Origin: Pyrocephalus nanus
Lineage: Eukaryota; Chordata; Aves; Passeriformes; Tyrannidae
Length of the DNA: 64,000 nt
Assembly: GCA_038380795.1 (NCBI GenBank)
Contig: CM076267.1
Location: forward strand, 22,342,001-22,406,000
Direction: 5' to 3'
Below, one piece after another: positions 25,901 through 39,600 of the stretch; position 1 is the stretch's first letter; each line of letters begins with the position of its first letter. The notes beneath the pieces are model-generated. The model worked only from the letters and a program-made list of their open reading frames with translations. It did no database searches and was not told where the DNA came from. The position numbers were made by a program, and so were the translations under genes.

Positions 25901-28900
25901 CAGAAGAGAGACTTGGATACATTGAAGACGGCTACAGAAGCCTTCTGGAGCAAAACTCTTGAATTGGCTCAGCTATCCTGCTGGTTGCTATTATGCAGTT
26001 TCCAGTTGTCTGAATTTTTTGCAGATGAAGTACATGAGGGTTGTTCTATTCAGGGTGAAGTGTAGTTATTCACTCAAAGACTCATTTACTTCTGTGGCTC
26101 TAAAACAAAGCAACACCAGCCATCAGCTGCGTGATAGAACAAATAGAATACTCATACATACCTGCTTCTGGCAAATTCATGAATAAATCTGCCCTGAAGT
26201 ACTTCTGGGCATACATACATTGTGTGGCTTTGGGAAGAGGAAGAAAAAAGGGCTACAAGAGAAAGTAGACTAAGAGGTACAGCGAAAGAGTGGCAGAATT
26301 GCAGAACAAAGCACCTAGTAGGAACAGATGCAAACAAGTGGAATGGTAAGGAAAGCTACAGTACACTAAAAGACATGGGCTAAAGAGAGGTTACTACGAA
26401 CCTAGGAAAATAATTTTTCAAACAAAGTACAGATAAGAAAATATTTCAGAGGGAAATCCACTGAGACATGCAAAGTTTCTCCTTAGGGATAATATCAGTT
26501 CAAGACCAGCTTTAGCTTCTAGATACTAAAAAGCGCAAGTAGGCAGAGGACATAGAAGCTAATAATTTTCTATGTTTTGTCCCTTTCACTTGTAAAAATC
26601 AGTTTAGAAGATTTGGCCTTCCTGTCATATATATCCAGGATAGAAAAGTTTTAGCTGAATAATACTAATTATTATAATAATAATTTATCTGCCAGTTTTA
26701 GTCAGACTAACAATAATTTATATACCAGTGAGTTAAATTAGGACAGTATAACTACACTAATATTTCTACAACAAAATGTGCTGTCCTAGTGCAAACTAAG
26801 ACTGACAATCTGCATCTGAACAAGACTTCTCATTCCAATTGATAAAAATTAAAAGTTAATTTCAGAAGGTGAATACTTGCCAAAATATTTGTGTTTGTTC
26901 AGACCTCACCCCAGGCACCTCTTCCCCACAGTTCCTCCACAACCTGTACTTGCAGCATCTCCAACTGCTTTTTCTGTCCAAAAGGTTGAAACTACCATGA
27001 AAGACTTGCAGACACATGACAGATTAGTATTTCATTATTGTTTTATCAATGTTGAAATTTTAAACAATTTGATCATATGATGTTGCTTCATGTAGGCTCT
27101 CAGGCTAATTACCACTTTCACAGGCTGCACAAAACCTCCCCTGCATGTCCAGCTTCACTCAAACCTAACTCCAGTGACAATTTCACCAGCAATGTAGGAG
27201 CACGAACAAACACTTTGCTCAGAGCTGCTGCACACACAGCTGTAATGAACTGTGCTTTGAACACTTCAGCCTAGGTATAAGCTGGTCCTAATTTATGCAT
27301 GTATCTTTGAAAGACTTTTTCCTTTATGCAGAGCAATTCTGCAATGAAACACATGAAAACAGACACTATCAAGATACTGAACCTGGTTGTCATTAACAAT
27401 TTCACACCATTCCTATTTATTTTGAATCCTGTGTTTGTCACAGTGGATAAGCCCAGAACAGACCAGTGATGGTTTTACTATGAAATTTTACAGTATTTCT
27501 TAAAAATTCCCACTGTAGTACGTTGACTTAGAAGGTAGTGGTTTTGATTTTCAAACAAAACTCTTCAGGCTCTTATTGACTATTAGCAGTACATTTGAAG
27601 GTAGAATTCATTCCTTGGGTTTTGTTCAGACTACTGTGCAACCTATACTACTATACTGTAGATATGAAAAAAGAGAAAGATAATAGTGGCAATAAAAAGG
27701 TGCAACAGCTAACAAACTAAAGAAACATGTTCTGTGGGAAGACTTTAAAAATCCTTCATTTTGAGGGGTTATACAGACCACTTGGTAGCTACACACTTTA
27801 CATTCCAAAATATTGGACAACACTTACATATTAGAACATTTTCTCAGCTCCTTAATTTTGTATCTTCATCCAAACTGAGAAAAAAAAAAGTATATTGTGG
27901 TAGAAACTATATATAAAGAAAAATATAAGAAAGTCAGACTGCCTTTTCCAGCAGAAAATAATCTTACTCTTCTGGTCATATTTCCTCTGTAAATATCACT
28001 AATTTCTCCACCTTAGAATAAAGGCCTTGACAATGATTTATACTATTTTTCCCTCCTTTGCCTTTCCCATAGTGCTATGATTTCATCTCACAGCAGACAC
28101 AAGTAAACATGTCACATCCTTGGCTTTTGAAGAACAGCTATATTAACACGGTCATTTTAGTTTGCCAAACTTAAAACCTAGCATCATTCTACTAGTTTCA
28201 TCTACTGTTGCATGGAAGCTACTTGAGTTTTTTGGTTTAGTTCCCTTCAGTAAACTTAAGGCAGTTTATAGATTTTTTTTTTTTTTATGTTCTCCTCAGA
28301 GAAGCTGTTTCCTGGGGGAATGGTGACAAACTGTTCAGAGAACTTCCAGGTTAGACTAACAAAACATCTAAAACTGACCATGCTTGACCCTTTCTACTGT
28401 TGTACTTCAAAGATTGTATCCTGCTTCTTCCTTCATCCAAGCATCTTTGCCATACCCACTTGATTCAATCTGTGTTCAAGAGACTGATACCAGTAATGAT
28501 GCCAGCTTATTCAAGGTTCCTGTGTGGGCTCTCTACCCAGTGTATCAGCAAACTCCCAAAAGTGAGCAGTCCCAGTACAGGAGTTACCAATTACATCTAT
28601 TCAAAATACCTCCACTTGCAATACTCTCAATCTCAAAACCACTGACAATGAATAACTGCCATACCTGTGGCTGGTTACCGAACTTACACTACTGAAGGAG
28701 ACTAGAATAAAGAGGAACACTCCCCAAGCCTCCTGCACAAGTCTTTTGTTGGACTTGGTTAGACTTGGACAACCTGGTGCTGTAACTTCTCCAGTCTGTA
28801 CATACTACCTCTCCATAGGTCTTCACTAGAGTTAGGCACAAATAGCAGTCCCTCATATAAGTACAAATATTCCCAGCTGCTCCCCATTACACAAAGCAAA

Positions 28901-29309
28901 AAATATTCTTCACCATACAAAGTCACATGAACAATGCTGATATTTCAGTAAACACTCTCCATTACAGAGCACATCTGACACATCCTGAGCTGCTTGGGAC
29001 ACACTTATATCCATTTTCTGTGTTTCTATCATTTATTTTCCTTGATTTTCTTTTTCTGTAGCTCCTTACTTTCCAAAATCCTTTGTATGTTTAAAGGAAT
29101 TGCTACTATTCCATCAACTTTAGTCACCGTCTCTCAACAACTGCACTTTATTACTTTTCATTGTGACTCAAGCAATACAGTCATAGCAACCACATTTGTA
29201 AATCCTCTGAGCTGTCATTTTGAACAGCTGCAGCCTGCTGATTGCTTCTTTCTTCCCTCCATTCTCAAGCAGTTTTTACCTCCAAGAAGTTTGTTTAAAA
29301 TGTCATGGG
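22954..29309. other. Non-coding DNA with minor direct repeats
   Basis: AT-rich. A 13-base direct repeat, GGATCATGATAAT, occurs twice at about 25182 and 25205. A further T run lies at about 28270-28286. Frames of 80-111 codons (for example 25730-26065) have hydrophobic, T-run-driven translations and no recognisable family. Confidence 0.5.
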
Positions 29310-29410
29310 TTTTTTTACCTTTTTTTTTATTATTTTTTTGGGGGGGGGGTATTATGTGGGTTTTTTGTTTGTTTGTGGTTTTGGATTTTTTTTTTGTGAG
29401 GTTTTTTTGT
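29310..29410. repeat. T/G-rich low-complexity tract with G10
   Basis: T-rich sequence with T8 and T7 runs leads into ten G bases (29340-29349) and continues as T runs broken by G doublets and triplets to about 29410. This strand asymmetry inflates an open frame of 146 codons on the plus strand (28994-29434), opened by TTG, which I regard as spurious. Confidence 0.85.
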
Positions 29411-32400
29411 GTAATAAATTATTTAAAAGCATGAGAGGTCTCTACATTTAAAGCCCAACTGAATTTTAATAAGGAGGAATTTAAAAAATTACATTAATAT
29501 ATGCCAGCTACCCCTCCATGTACTCATATCACTTTTCTACCATTATTTATCTACCTCAAAGCTGATAAACACGCTGTATTAGCACTTTAGCTCAGAGATG
29601 AACCAAAAAATTCTTTGCAAGTGCCATGGCAGACTCATGAGATAGTTATTTCCTTCTGATTTATTTTTATTGAAGTTGTTTTTTGTCTAGCTGTAACTGC
29701 AACTGACTGCCCAAAATACACATACCCTTCCTGCCCCTTATGTCAAAGCAGAATTAGGTCAATCCTATAAGTTCAGAGCTCAGAATGCTCAGGAATTTTG
29801 AGTCACAATTTCAAAGTAAAAGGAGAAAAAGAGGTGCTTGGGCAGTTCGAGGCATAGTTCTCTACGGCAGCTGAAAGTGACTGAGAAATGACTATGAGGG
29901 CTATTGGTAGGGAAGGGATCCCTCCAAGGCTATAGACTTAGGATGGTCTTGATATATTAATGGAAAGTCTTGGTATGCTCTGGCTTTGGGACAGAATTAC
30001 ATTTTAAAACTATGATCTATGACTCGTGGAATAGCCTCACTACTGCCTTGCACAGGTCCAGTTCTGACCAAAGCAGAAGAATTTTTTTTTTTTTAAACTT
30101 TAGCATACATTAGAAGTGTTTTAGCAAAATTCACAATAAACATATCAAAAAATTTCCGAGAACAGCCTGTAGGCTTAACTGTGTTTTTTCTACCCATTTC
30201 TACTTTGGGTTTCTTTTCCACATTGCTCTAACAGTAGTGGTAAAGACTGCTGTTAGACTAGTGGATGTAATGGATCACTGATCAGACCCATAATGATGGT
30301 TCATGGGTTCCTGTACACTATTCCCTAAAATGGCACCTGGACCATAAACAAACCCTGAAAGTGTCTTTCAGGATATTTGGTTTCTTACTTATTATTTCAT
30401 GCATTAAAGTCCCCCAAACTACCTTGTTGTGTCTTCCTCCTCCACCTCATGACTCCCAGCTATCACCAAGTGCTTCACAGCCTCTGTATAAGCTTTTCCA
30501 TTTCCTAAGCATCTCTCTACTACTAGATCTGTTTTGGTTTACAACTTCTTTATTAAGAATGAATAGCACTTAAAATTTTCTCCTCCATGGTAATTTACCT
30601 TCAAAGTCATGAAAAACAATTGGAACATTTTTGCTAGCATTCAGGGGGAAATTTAAATTGCAGAAAGAAATCCTATTTGTTTCAATAAAATCATAAATTA
30701 TCTCTCTTTAATTTACTACAGTGTTTGTTGTTTTTAACATCCTTCACTGGAAGGTACAACATGAATATAAAAAAAAAAAAAGTTGTTACAGTAGAGATAA
30801 GTAACTATGCAGTGGGGGGAAGCTATTAAAAAAATCATGATGTTGAGTTTTTATTCCTCTTGTATACCAACGTTAAATAAGCTGAAAGCAAGGACTAATA
30901 TTTTTAATATTAAAAATTTGGCATTGTCCATAAACAATATACCTATCCAGATGAATCACTCATCTTTTTCAATAAATAATTCTTTTTCTCCAGACTATGT
31001 AAGAACCTCAAGAAAGAAAGTTATTTGCTTCAGGACTTCTCATTTTACTGAGGATTGTTTTGGTAAGTCTGAGGAGTGTCACTGAATACACTGCAGTGGA
31101 ATACTGTTACTTACAAACAGTTCACAGATTATTAAAAATCAAAAAATATTCTGAGAAGAATAAAAATGTAATTTCCAAGGTACTGATCTGCATAATAAGG
31201 ATGATTATTTTTTCACATCTGATTATTATGAAGAAAACAATAGTATCTCAAAAATTAACCAAATTTTGTTCAAAGGGAAACTGATATTTTTGGTAAGAGA
31301 ACATAAAAAATAAAAATGTTTCCAACTGATAAACAATTGTAGAGTTTATACACTTAAATTGGGCTGGATCTTCTCAATGACCATACCATTTTTGTCTACT
31401 TTGAAACTCAGTGGTAGAATCTTTTTTTACCTCCAATAATTAATCTTTGAAAAAAAACCAACTTTGCAGGACTGCTTCCATTTAAAGGAAAGGGGATCTC
31501 ATTAACAATATATTTATTCATAGGTAACAAACAATTTCTTTTTAAAACAGGTAAAGGTAAAAGCAGCAACATGCTTTCAATTTAGAAATTGTCCAATTCA
31601 CAAAATGCATTTAACACACAAAGTCATTCCTCTCTGCCACTCACCATTATTTTTGTTCCAGCATATACAAGTTTCTGCCTACAGCTTTTCCCAAATTGTG
31701 TGGTTCCAAGCAGCCCGGTACCCAGATTTCATTAGCCACTCTTAACCAATTCCCAAGCAAAGGTGAAATAATTTGTTTGGTTTGAACTTGAAGTCTTTCA
31801 CATGGCTTACAGGTAAATAACTCCACAATCACTTTTGGATCACAGACCTCCCTCATGTCAGACATGGGAAATCTGAAGTTTAACAATACTGAGTGGTAAG
31901 TTCAGTTACAGCTTTCCGCAGAACATTTAAATAAAAGAGTCTCCCTGTAACTTTTTTTTTGTCATTAAATAAGATCATTCATTTAATACATTTAACCCCA
32001 ATCCCCCCCCCAAAATTGTGATAATCACCATACAGCATCAGTCAAAACATTTAAGTATTTCTGAAATTCACAATTAGTGTACTGCTTTCACTAAACAGAA
32101 GTTTCCAACAATATATAAAACTTTAATAAAAATTCTAGACAGGTCACCTGTTTTTGCTGTGCTCAGCAGGAAGCTTGACAGTCATCCTCTAAATCATATC
32201 TTCAAAGCTCTTTTAGTGATATTCTCCAAGATCCCTCTCTAAGGAACTATCCTCTGGCTTTAACTTTAAAAAAAGCTTACAAAACTCTGATTTATTGTCA
32301 CCATTTGTTTCCAAGAGCTTTATTGCCTAACAATAGATCAGCTTGGCTTGCTTCAGTCATTAACAACAGTACATTATTAGGCCAATTATAACACTCTAAA

Positions 32401-35224
32401 AGTTTAATTTGTAAACTATTACAAAAAAATAACTTTCACAAAATGAGGTTTCCATCCTATTACTAACATATATTAGCAATGCCAATTTTAGTCTAATTGT
32501 GGCTTTGATTTAGGATGCTTAAGTCAATTTTATTGATAAGGAGTGTAATCTACAATATATTATAGATGACCTGAAAGTTTACAGACACAGAGCTAAAGAT
32601 ACAGCTCAGCTCTAAGAATATTTTTATTGTTCACTACACCTTGATTCATTTCAGAAACTAGTCATAAATGATGCCAAGCACAATCCTGGGAGAGAAATTC
32701 CTGCCTGGTGATGCCACTTGTCCTATACTTTAATCCTCTACAAAAGTTTCATCCTGTCAGTGAAAGAGGACATAAGTGTTTGTAGTTGTATTTACAGAGC
32801 TTCCTAGTAAACCAGCTGAATTAGGGTGGTTCACTAAAGTATCAGAAAACTCAAGTGATTGCATTTTTTTTTTCTTTCATGCATTCAAACCAAATGACTG
32901 CAGTAATCTTAATATATTTCCAATATTTCTTCCTTGAAGTACTTAATAGAGTTGTCTGGGTTATGGTTAGAGACCCATGGAAACACTTATTCCTGTCAAG
33001 TCAGATCCACTTTTATGGTGGGGTTTTACTCTAAGGCTTTCCAAAGGAAGCTCTGCTCTGCTAGAGGCTATGAAGGTGTATCAAGTTTGATAGGTTTAAG
33101 CTCTGATTAGACTTCTAAAGAATTCTGTCAGGCTCTTTGTGTTTAGTCTTTTCACAGCAGTAAGACAAGATCCAGAGAAGCTACAAGAAGCACTCGGGAA
33201 AACAAGTAATGTCCCCTGTCGCACTCCTGAAAGAGACCTGTCAGCTCCCTTAGTGGAGAAAGATGTAGGTCAGCCAATATGCAAGATGCTTAGTGCCTTC
33301 ATTTTCTATATTATAAAGAGATTCATTATACGTGACATACAGGCTTACAAGTGGCATAATGCCTGCTGTTAACTGTGTTGGAGACACTTTAAATATTTCT
33401 ATCAGTACAAACCTCACAGCCCTTTTAGATTGCACCCTTCCAAAATCAGAAGAAAAGCAATGATGCAAGATGGGTCAAGAAACAGAGCCAGGGACATGCT
33501 AAATGTCATTAAGGCTTCTTCTTGAAAACAGTGTTATCACAACAAGTAACAGTGAAAGTGTGATAATAGAACTGGTTTTGCCTAATTTCTAATACTTGCA
33601 ACATTGCATTGAAGTATTATTGCATTTGCATGCCAGGTAAAAGACAGGGAAGTAGGAGGAAGATGGTGAAGTAAGTTATGCAGGGGAAAAAAAATAAAGG
33701 GAAATAAAGGAGCTAAAAAATCAGAAACTAAAAATGAAAGACTAAGAAGCACTCCAGGGGAAAGTATGCTATATGTATGGCAGTCACTTTAGGAACTTAA
33801 TTTTGGAAAGAGTAGAGAAGGTCATAATCCCTCAAGAACCACAGAAGTTTCCCTTCAGCTAGCAAGAGACACCTGTACTGTTGGTCCATCACATGGGGAA
33901 AGCCTGCAGGCAGGTGGCACAGGAGAAGGCTGAATAGTTCACCTGGCCAGGCTTCAGCTTGAAGCCAGCACTACTTGCCGTCCATTTAACCCTACCTATT
34001 ATTAAGTAGGTTTGCAAAGTCTTTGCAGTATCTTGAAAATACTAACAGTATCTTGATAGTGTACTTAGACACCTGAAAAGTCAAAGTTTTGTATAAATTA
34101 TTGTGAGAATATGGCTAATCTCTTACACAAACAGGGAAAGTCAGCAGTATTCAAAAAGCATCTGGAGCACACCATGACTTGGAGATGGACAGACTCGGGG
34201 GATGAACATTTTTTCAGTAGCTTGAACTCAATCCCATGGTGAAATTACGAAGGGAATTGACTTGATCACATCCTCCTTCCATCTGAAGTTTGTTATTCTT
34301 TTCTAGGATCTAGGGAGATGTCACACAAGACTGTAATTCTTACCTCCTTCTCCCAAGTGCTAGTGAGTCCAACTCTACTTTTTTCCGCTTTCCATTTAAA
34401 GAACACCAGTAAGCTTAGGTTTTCATCAAGAGCTGAAGCAAGAAATGTGTTAAGACTGGAGTGGGGACCTCTTTAAAGCAAGCATTTATTGTTCTAACCA
34501 TCACATATCCATGAGAAAATTTTCCCCTCATTTTTAGGGCTAGAATTGTTAGTGTGCATAGGAGCTTTCTTACCAAAGAAGGTCTCACAAAAATACAAGT
34601 TTCCACTATGTTTTGCTTATTAAGCAGCCTTATTGTTTTAAGAAGCAGTCAATTAATCATTGAAAATGTTGCCCTGACTATAATTAATAACTACAGACAA
34701 AATACTATAGGCAAAAAGACAAGGTAGATCAAGAAAAGCAAACATCTCCAAGAATAGATTTTTCCTCTCTTTATCACTCCAGGAGCTCACAGATTATTCT
34801 AAGAGAACCTATGGCTGAACTACTAAAAGTAAAAAAATGGAGAAAAAGAAAAAATGGCTGTTAAAGCACAGCTACTTTTGAACCTTTACATGCAGGTCTA
34901 GAGAACGACTGACCAGGCAAAAAGGACTGAAGAGTAATACTTTGTGGATAAAAATGAATACCAAGAATATAAAACTAAGTCCTTCCATCCTTCTTACAAG
35001 TGCATTAAAATCACAAAACTAGTATAACTATATAAACATGGGCAAATCTGAAAGCCAAATTTTGCATGAATGTACAAGTTTTCTAATCGCTTTTCATGAA
35101 CAGGTAATGGGCAGCTCTATGCAAGCAGGGTGAAGAGAAGAAGGAAAGAAAAAAAAATAAATACTTGAACCAGTTCTTTAAATGCCACCAAATACTCCAG
35201 CTACTCTGCAGTTTTCAAGACAGC
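29411..35224. other. Non-coding DNA, two weak exon-like stretches
   Basis: AT-rich with a C9 run at 32003-32011. Two stretches have slightly protein-like frames: 31645-31872 on the minus strand, listed separately, and 33139-33372 on the plus strand, rejected for a poor donor site. Nothing else is recognisable. Confidence 0.45.
31645..31872 (-). other. Possible exon, probably non-coding
   Basis: On the minus strand, TTAAACTTCAG forms an acceptor-like end (AG at plus 31874-31873). It is followed by 228 bases and then a good donor-like GTGAGTGG (GT at plus 31644-31643). One frame is open almost through the whole stretch, with segments such as CDPKVIVELFTC and LGNWLRVANEIWVPG, but TAA falls five bases before the donor. 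A coding internal exon in that frame is therefore impossible. It could be an exon of a long non-coding transcript, a relic of a retroposed gene, or chance. I recognise no family. Confidence 0.1.
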
Positions 35225-35560
35225 TTACCTAATTGCTCCCTGACACAAAAGCAGGGAGAGAAACCATTTCTGCTCCTATTTCAGCAGTCCCACTCCTCCT
35301 GCACCAACCTGTGACTGCCCATGTCCTTCCATTCAAACTCCCTCCAGCTCTGGAGATGTCAGCACCCACTGGCTTACATGGCACCTCAGTGCTGCTAGAG
35401 CTGCTGCCAGGTCAGCAGTGCCTGTGCCAGCACAAGGCTTTAAGGAAGGAGAGGGCACAGGGCTGGAACATCTTTGGCAGTAGCACTGAGACACAGTAAT
35501 TTCTTTTGTCTCCTGCAACTGCCACCAAAGTCACTACCCACTGAGCTCTCCTGGGGATCC
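35225..35560. other. GC-elevated block, unidentified
   Basis: Richer in G and C than its flanks, with CTGCTGCCAGGTCAGCAGTG-type sequence and open frames on both strands. It may be a piece of an unrecognised retroelement. No terminal repeats or family motifs were found. Confidence 0.35.
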
Positions 35561-36627
35561 ATTACCCAACAGACCTTCACTGAATGGAATGGATTTAAAA
35601 AACTGGGTCTACATCTGAGAAGTATAATGTAGGATAATTCAACACAGCCTCCCAGTTTTTGCAAAAGCAAATATATATTGTAAATCCAGGTAAGTACGCT
35701 TTCAATTCCATCTATACCAAAATAAATTCAAGCCCAAATAAAATGTATCCAAAACATATGTTACTAGACAATATTGCTAAGCCAGCAAAAATTTGCAATA
35801 TAGAACTTGAAAATGGAATTTTACATAAGTAGAGGTAACAGGCGTAACTGTAAAGATCTTGCTCTATAAGTCATCAAGGGCCATCTCCACCATGTGCAAT
35901 TATATCGCAGACAGTCTTGGTCTCTGAGGCTAAACTGAATACTTTTTTTACACAACATTCCCACTGACTTAAAAAAGGCACTCTACATATGAAATGATTG
36001 ACAAATACTTATGGTCTTGATTTTATGTATGAGAACATACACAATATAATATATTCATTCCTAGTTATGTATGTACTACGTAAATATAAAGACTAGGAAT
36101 TTATGCATTATTCCTTGCTAATTTTGTCTTAAGAGCTATATATTTAACTTCAATTTCCATTCTTTCTTTTGCAACGCATTTCATATTTTAAATTATGAAT
36201 GTGCAACACAGGATGTCAAAGAAGCAATTGGGTGAAGACTACTATCATTCAAAAGACAAACTGAAAACAAATTTTTTTTAGCCTTTAAAACTGCTAGAGT
36301 ATATTATAAATATAAGAATTGCTTTTATTACTGCCTGGAATGCTGAATTTTTATTCATACTTAGGATTATTGCCCTTAAAAAGTACTAAATTCAGTAAGC
36401 ATGTCATAAATTATGAGAGTGATTTCTGTGTAAGGAGACATGCTGCTGAACTCAAGGAAGGCAGAATGAAGTACTTGAAGAGAAATAAAAGCCCCTGCAA
36501 GCTACACAACAGATACAATACAGGGCCATCAATGAAGCCTACCAGTTGAGCCTAGTTTATATTCCAGATAAACATGCCAGAGGGAGCCAGGTTTCTGCTC
36601 ACTCAATCTACAGCAAGCCCAACATCT
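35561..36627. other. Non-coding DNA, nothing recognised
   Basis: AT-rich sequence with no supportable feature. It becomes more GC-balanced from about 36540. Confidence 0.5.
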
Positions 36628-36652
36628 GGGTGGAAGGCCTCTCCTTCCACCC
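36628..36652. other. Perfect 10-bp hairpin
   Basis: GGGTGGAAGG (36628-36637), five-base loop CCTCT, then the exact reverse complement CCTTCCACCC (36643-36652). Seven of the ten pairs are G:C. There is no T run after it and no known role. It is too short for a microRNA precursor. Confidence 0.8.
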
Positions 36653-39600
36653 TTAGTCCTCTAACTGGGACCAGGAAAACTGCTCTCTCTGATGGTCAGC
36701 CCATCTTTTAACACATGATGCCTGCTTAGAAAGTAAGAAAGCGTCCAGCTGCCTCACAGAGTCCAAACAAGCAACTGGAAGGACAGCAACACTCCCCACC
36801 CAAAAGCCATGAAACAATAGAGGTGGCCCAGAAACTTATGCAGGGGCGGCAAGAAGAAAGGCTTTTAAAAACCTCCCTAGGCAGCCAGTGCAGTGGGGTC
36901 CAGTCAGGGGTATATGCTCAAGGATCCTAAGTGGAGAGATATATCTGCTTCTGATTCTCAAATTTAATTATTTTGAAATTATATTTGGTTTAGTAATAAT
37001 CATTTGCAGGTGCTGTGCATCCTGCATATGAAGTTCCCAGTAAGCCTCACAGTTTGTATGTCGGACAGACTTATTTAAAAATTTATCTTAGTCAGTAAAG
37101 AAAAACACACAGGATCCAGTTTTACTCACAGCTTTAGCACTAAGAAGTTATGAATGTAGCAATAAAGAAAACAGTAAAATTGAAGCTTGCTGAAGAATAA
37201 GTTATGGTTCAAGCTGGGAGAAACTAAGGGAACATAATGGACCAAGGTGCAGAGCCTGCCATCACTGCAGGGAGCAGCAACTTCACAAATAGCACCAAGG
37301 GAGAACAACTTGAGAGAAGTAGGGGGAAGAAGAAAGACAAAAGGAAGTAAAGATGAGCAGCATGGCAAAAGATTCAGAAAGCATTTTGAATTTAAGCTTC
37401 TTCAATCATCTATCCAGTGTATCTAATTTTGATGATTTAAACTGCCTAGAGGCATTTCAAAAAACTATTTCTGCATTGTTTGCATTTTGTTGAGCATTTT
37501 CCAGCTCAATCCCATATTTTAGGAATAGTGCTGCTCAGGAGAAAACTAAAGCCCACAAAAGATCTAGCATCTCTAGCAAAAATCATCCTAAAGTGTTTTA
37601 AGTGAATTCTACTTTATTTTTAATGAAAAGAGACACTGGTACAGTGTCCAAACTCAAAGTGCATATAGAGCTATAATCAACTAAGTGATTTTCAAAAGGT
37701 TTCAATGGGAATTCTATGGATATGAACAAGGGCATCTTATGGCACAGTTACAACAAAAGCAAGAGCTGAAAATATTACAACTAGATTTTCAAATGAAGTA
37801 CAAAATTATTTTAAAATTACCTGAGCTTTTTCACGTTAGAGTTTGTACTAAGCTCCTCAGTGCCTTTCACACAATTACTTTCACAGTCTGGTAAACCACT
37901 AAACTCTGTCACTTATCAGCCACCAAAGGCAGATCCTGGTATTACTGGTAAGCAGCATGTTAAAAACTCACACTACTACAGAGCAAGAAATTCAGCCTTT
38001 GAGCTTTTTTTCTTAACTAAAAATATATTTATTTTTATTTGATTATGGCAGATGCCTTATTTTTGCAATGCTACAGTATTCAAATGTGCAGTTTGGGATC
38101 ATAAAACAAAAGGTTTTTCACAGTGGCAGTCATAACTGTAAATGTTAACTTGCATAGCAGAGGCACACATATACATCGTCCCAGCTCTCTTCCCCTCCTG
38201 CTGTGAAGAACAAGCTTCTCCAACACACATCTTTGACTGATAAGGCAAATTCTTACTCCATTTACAGTCTCTAACTGTTCCCACACAAAATCAAATGTTT
38301 CTCTTCCCCTTTTTAAACCTCACGTGATCTGCCTCTTTTGCTTTCTATTTAGAGGTATAATGTGGAAGGGGAGAGCCTGAAATAATAATGAAGATATTTT
38401 TGAAAACACAAATTCATGGAAAAATCTAGATTTTAATATTCACACTATGATGCCAACTAGGAATTATATTTATTAGCAGCTTTGCAGAGCACACTCACCA
38501 TGGTTTAGTCACCTATCACTTTTGCCTCTTCTTGGTGCTACTTTGGCTATATTTACTACAGACATCTATGATGAAGGCAGTATCTCTGAGAAGATTTGTT
38601 TAAACAGTACCTTTTATATTCTTAAGGTTCTCCCTGCCTATTGGATTTCTATTATGAAGAGGAAAAAATCATTCATTAGGAAAAACACACTAGGTACAAG
38701 GAAGCAGAGGCACAATCTAGTCCATGGAATTCAGAGCCCATGTGAAGTCCACAGCCACAGTCCTGACCTCAGCAGGGAAGGGTTACATAGCAAAGTATAA
38801 TACCAGAAATTTGGACCTTAGGGCCTAACATAAAAGCTGCAACATGACAACAGTTGATGCAGTTCCAGTGCTAAACAATTATTGCACTTTCTGGCACAGT
38901 TAAGTAACCTCAGACAAGACAACAGTCAGCACTTAGACATAGGAACATCTGATACCAACTCATAGACTTTGGATCTATACCAAAGCAGTGGACCTTTAAT
39001 GGAAGAAGCATTCACAGTCTTATTCTTCCCAAGTAATAGTATGGGTAAATAAAAATGGTTTGGGAAGGATGGGCTTGTGTTGTCTGTGACAGTGAATTAA
39101 CCATCAGGGACTAATTCCTGTCTTTCAGCAAGTATTTTCAGAAGGATGAAGGGAAATTCCACATTTAAGAGTAGAAAGCCTCTCCCCAGCCATTTTCCAT
39201 GCCCAAACTGCAGCCTCCAAGACTCATAGCAGCTACAGTACCTAGGCATGGGGAAAAAGTTTTTATTTATAAGTTCAGGAATATTGCTTGATTTTAATTT
39301 TCTTTCTATAAGGTTAAATTGGAACAGGAGGCAAACTACAACGCATTTGGAAAAGCATTTGGAAGAACACCTTTCACCTTTCAGATGCATCTGCACACAA
39401 GCTCAATTCCAGCAGTGAAGCTCAGCTCCAGTACTTTAAGCAGACACTGCAGGCAGCACAGCCAGCAGATCCCCCCTATGGTAGACATATGGAAGAACCT
39501 GAACTATTCCCTAGCAGGGCTTCAAACATTAAATTGCATGAGTAGTTTGGTGCTTTTGCTAAAGATTTAGTATGGAAATGTTCTGTGGTAATTCATTGCT

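Noticed and set aside
28994..29434. 146-codon plus-strand frame
   Set aside because: Opened by TTG and ends in phenylalanine and glycine runs from T/G homopolymers; no protein-like domain.
33163..33285. Exon-like frame beginning TAVRQDPEKLQEALGK after a pyrimidine tract and CAG
   Set aside because: The only donor in place is a weak GTCAGC and no partner exon was seen; too little to call.
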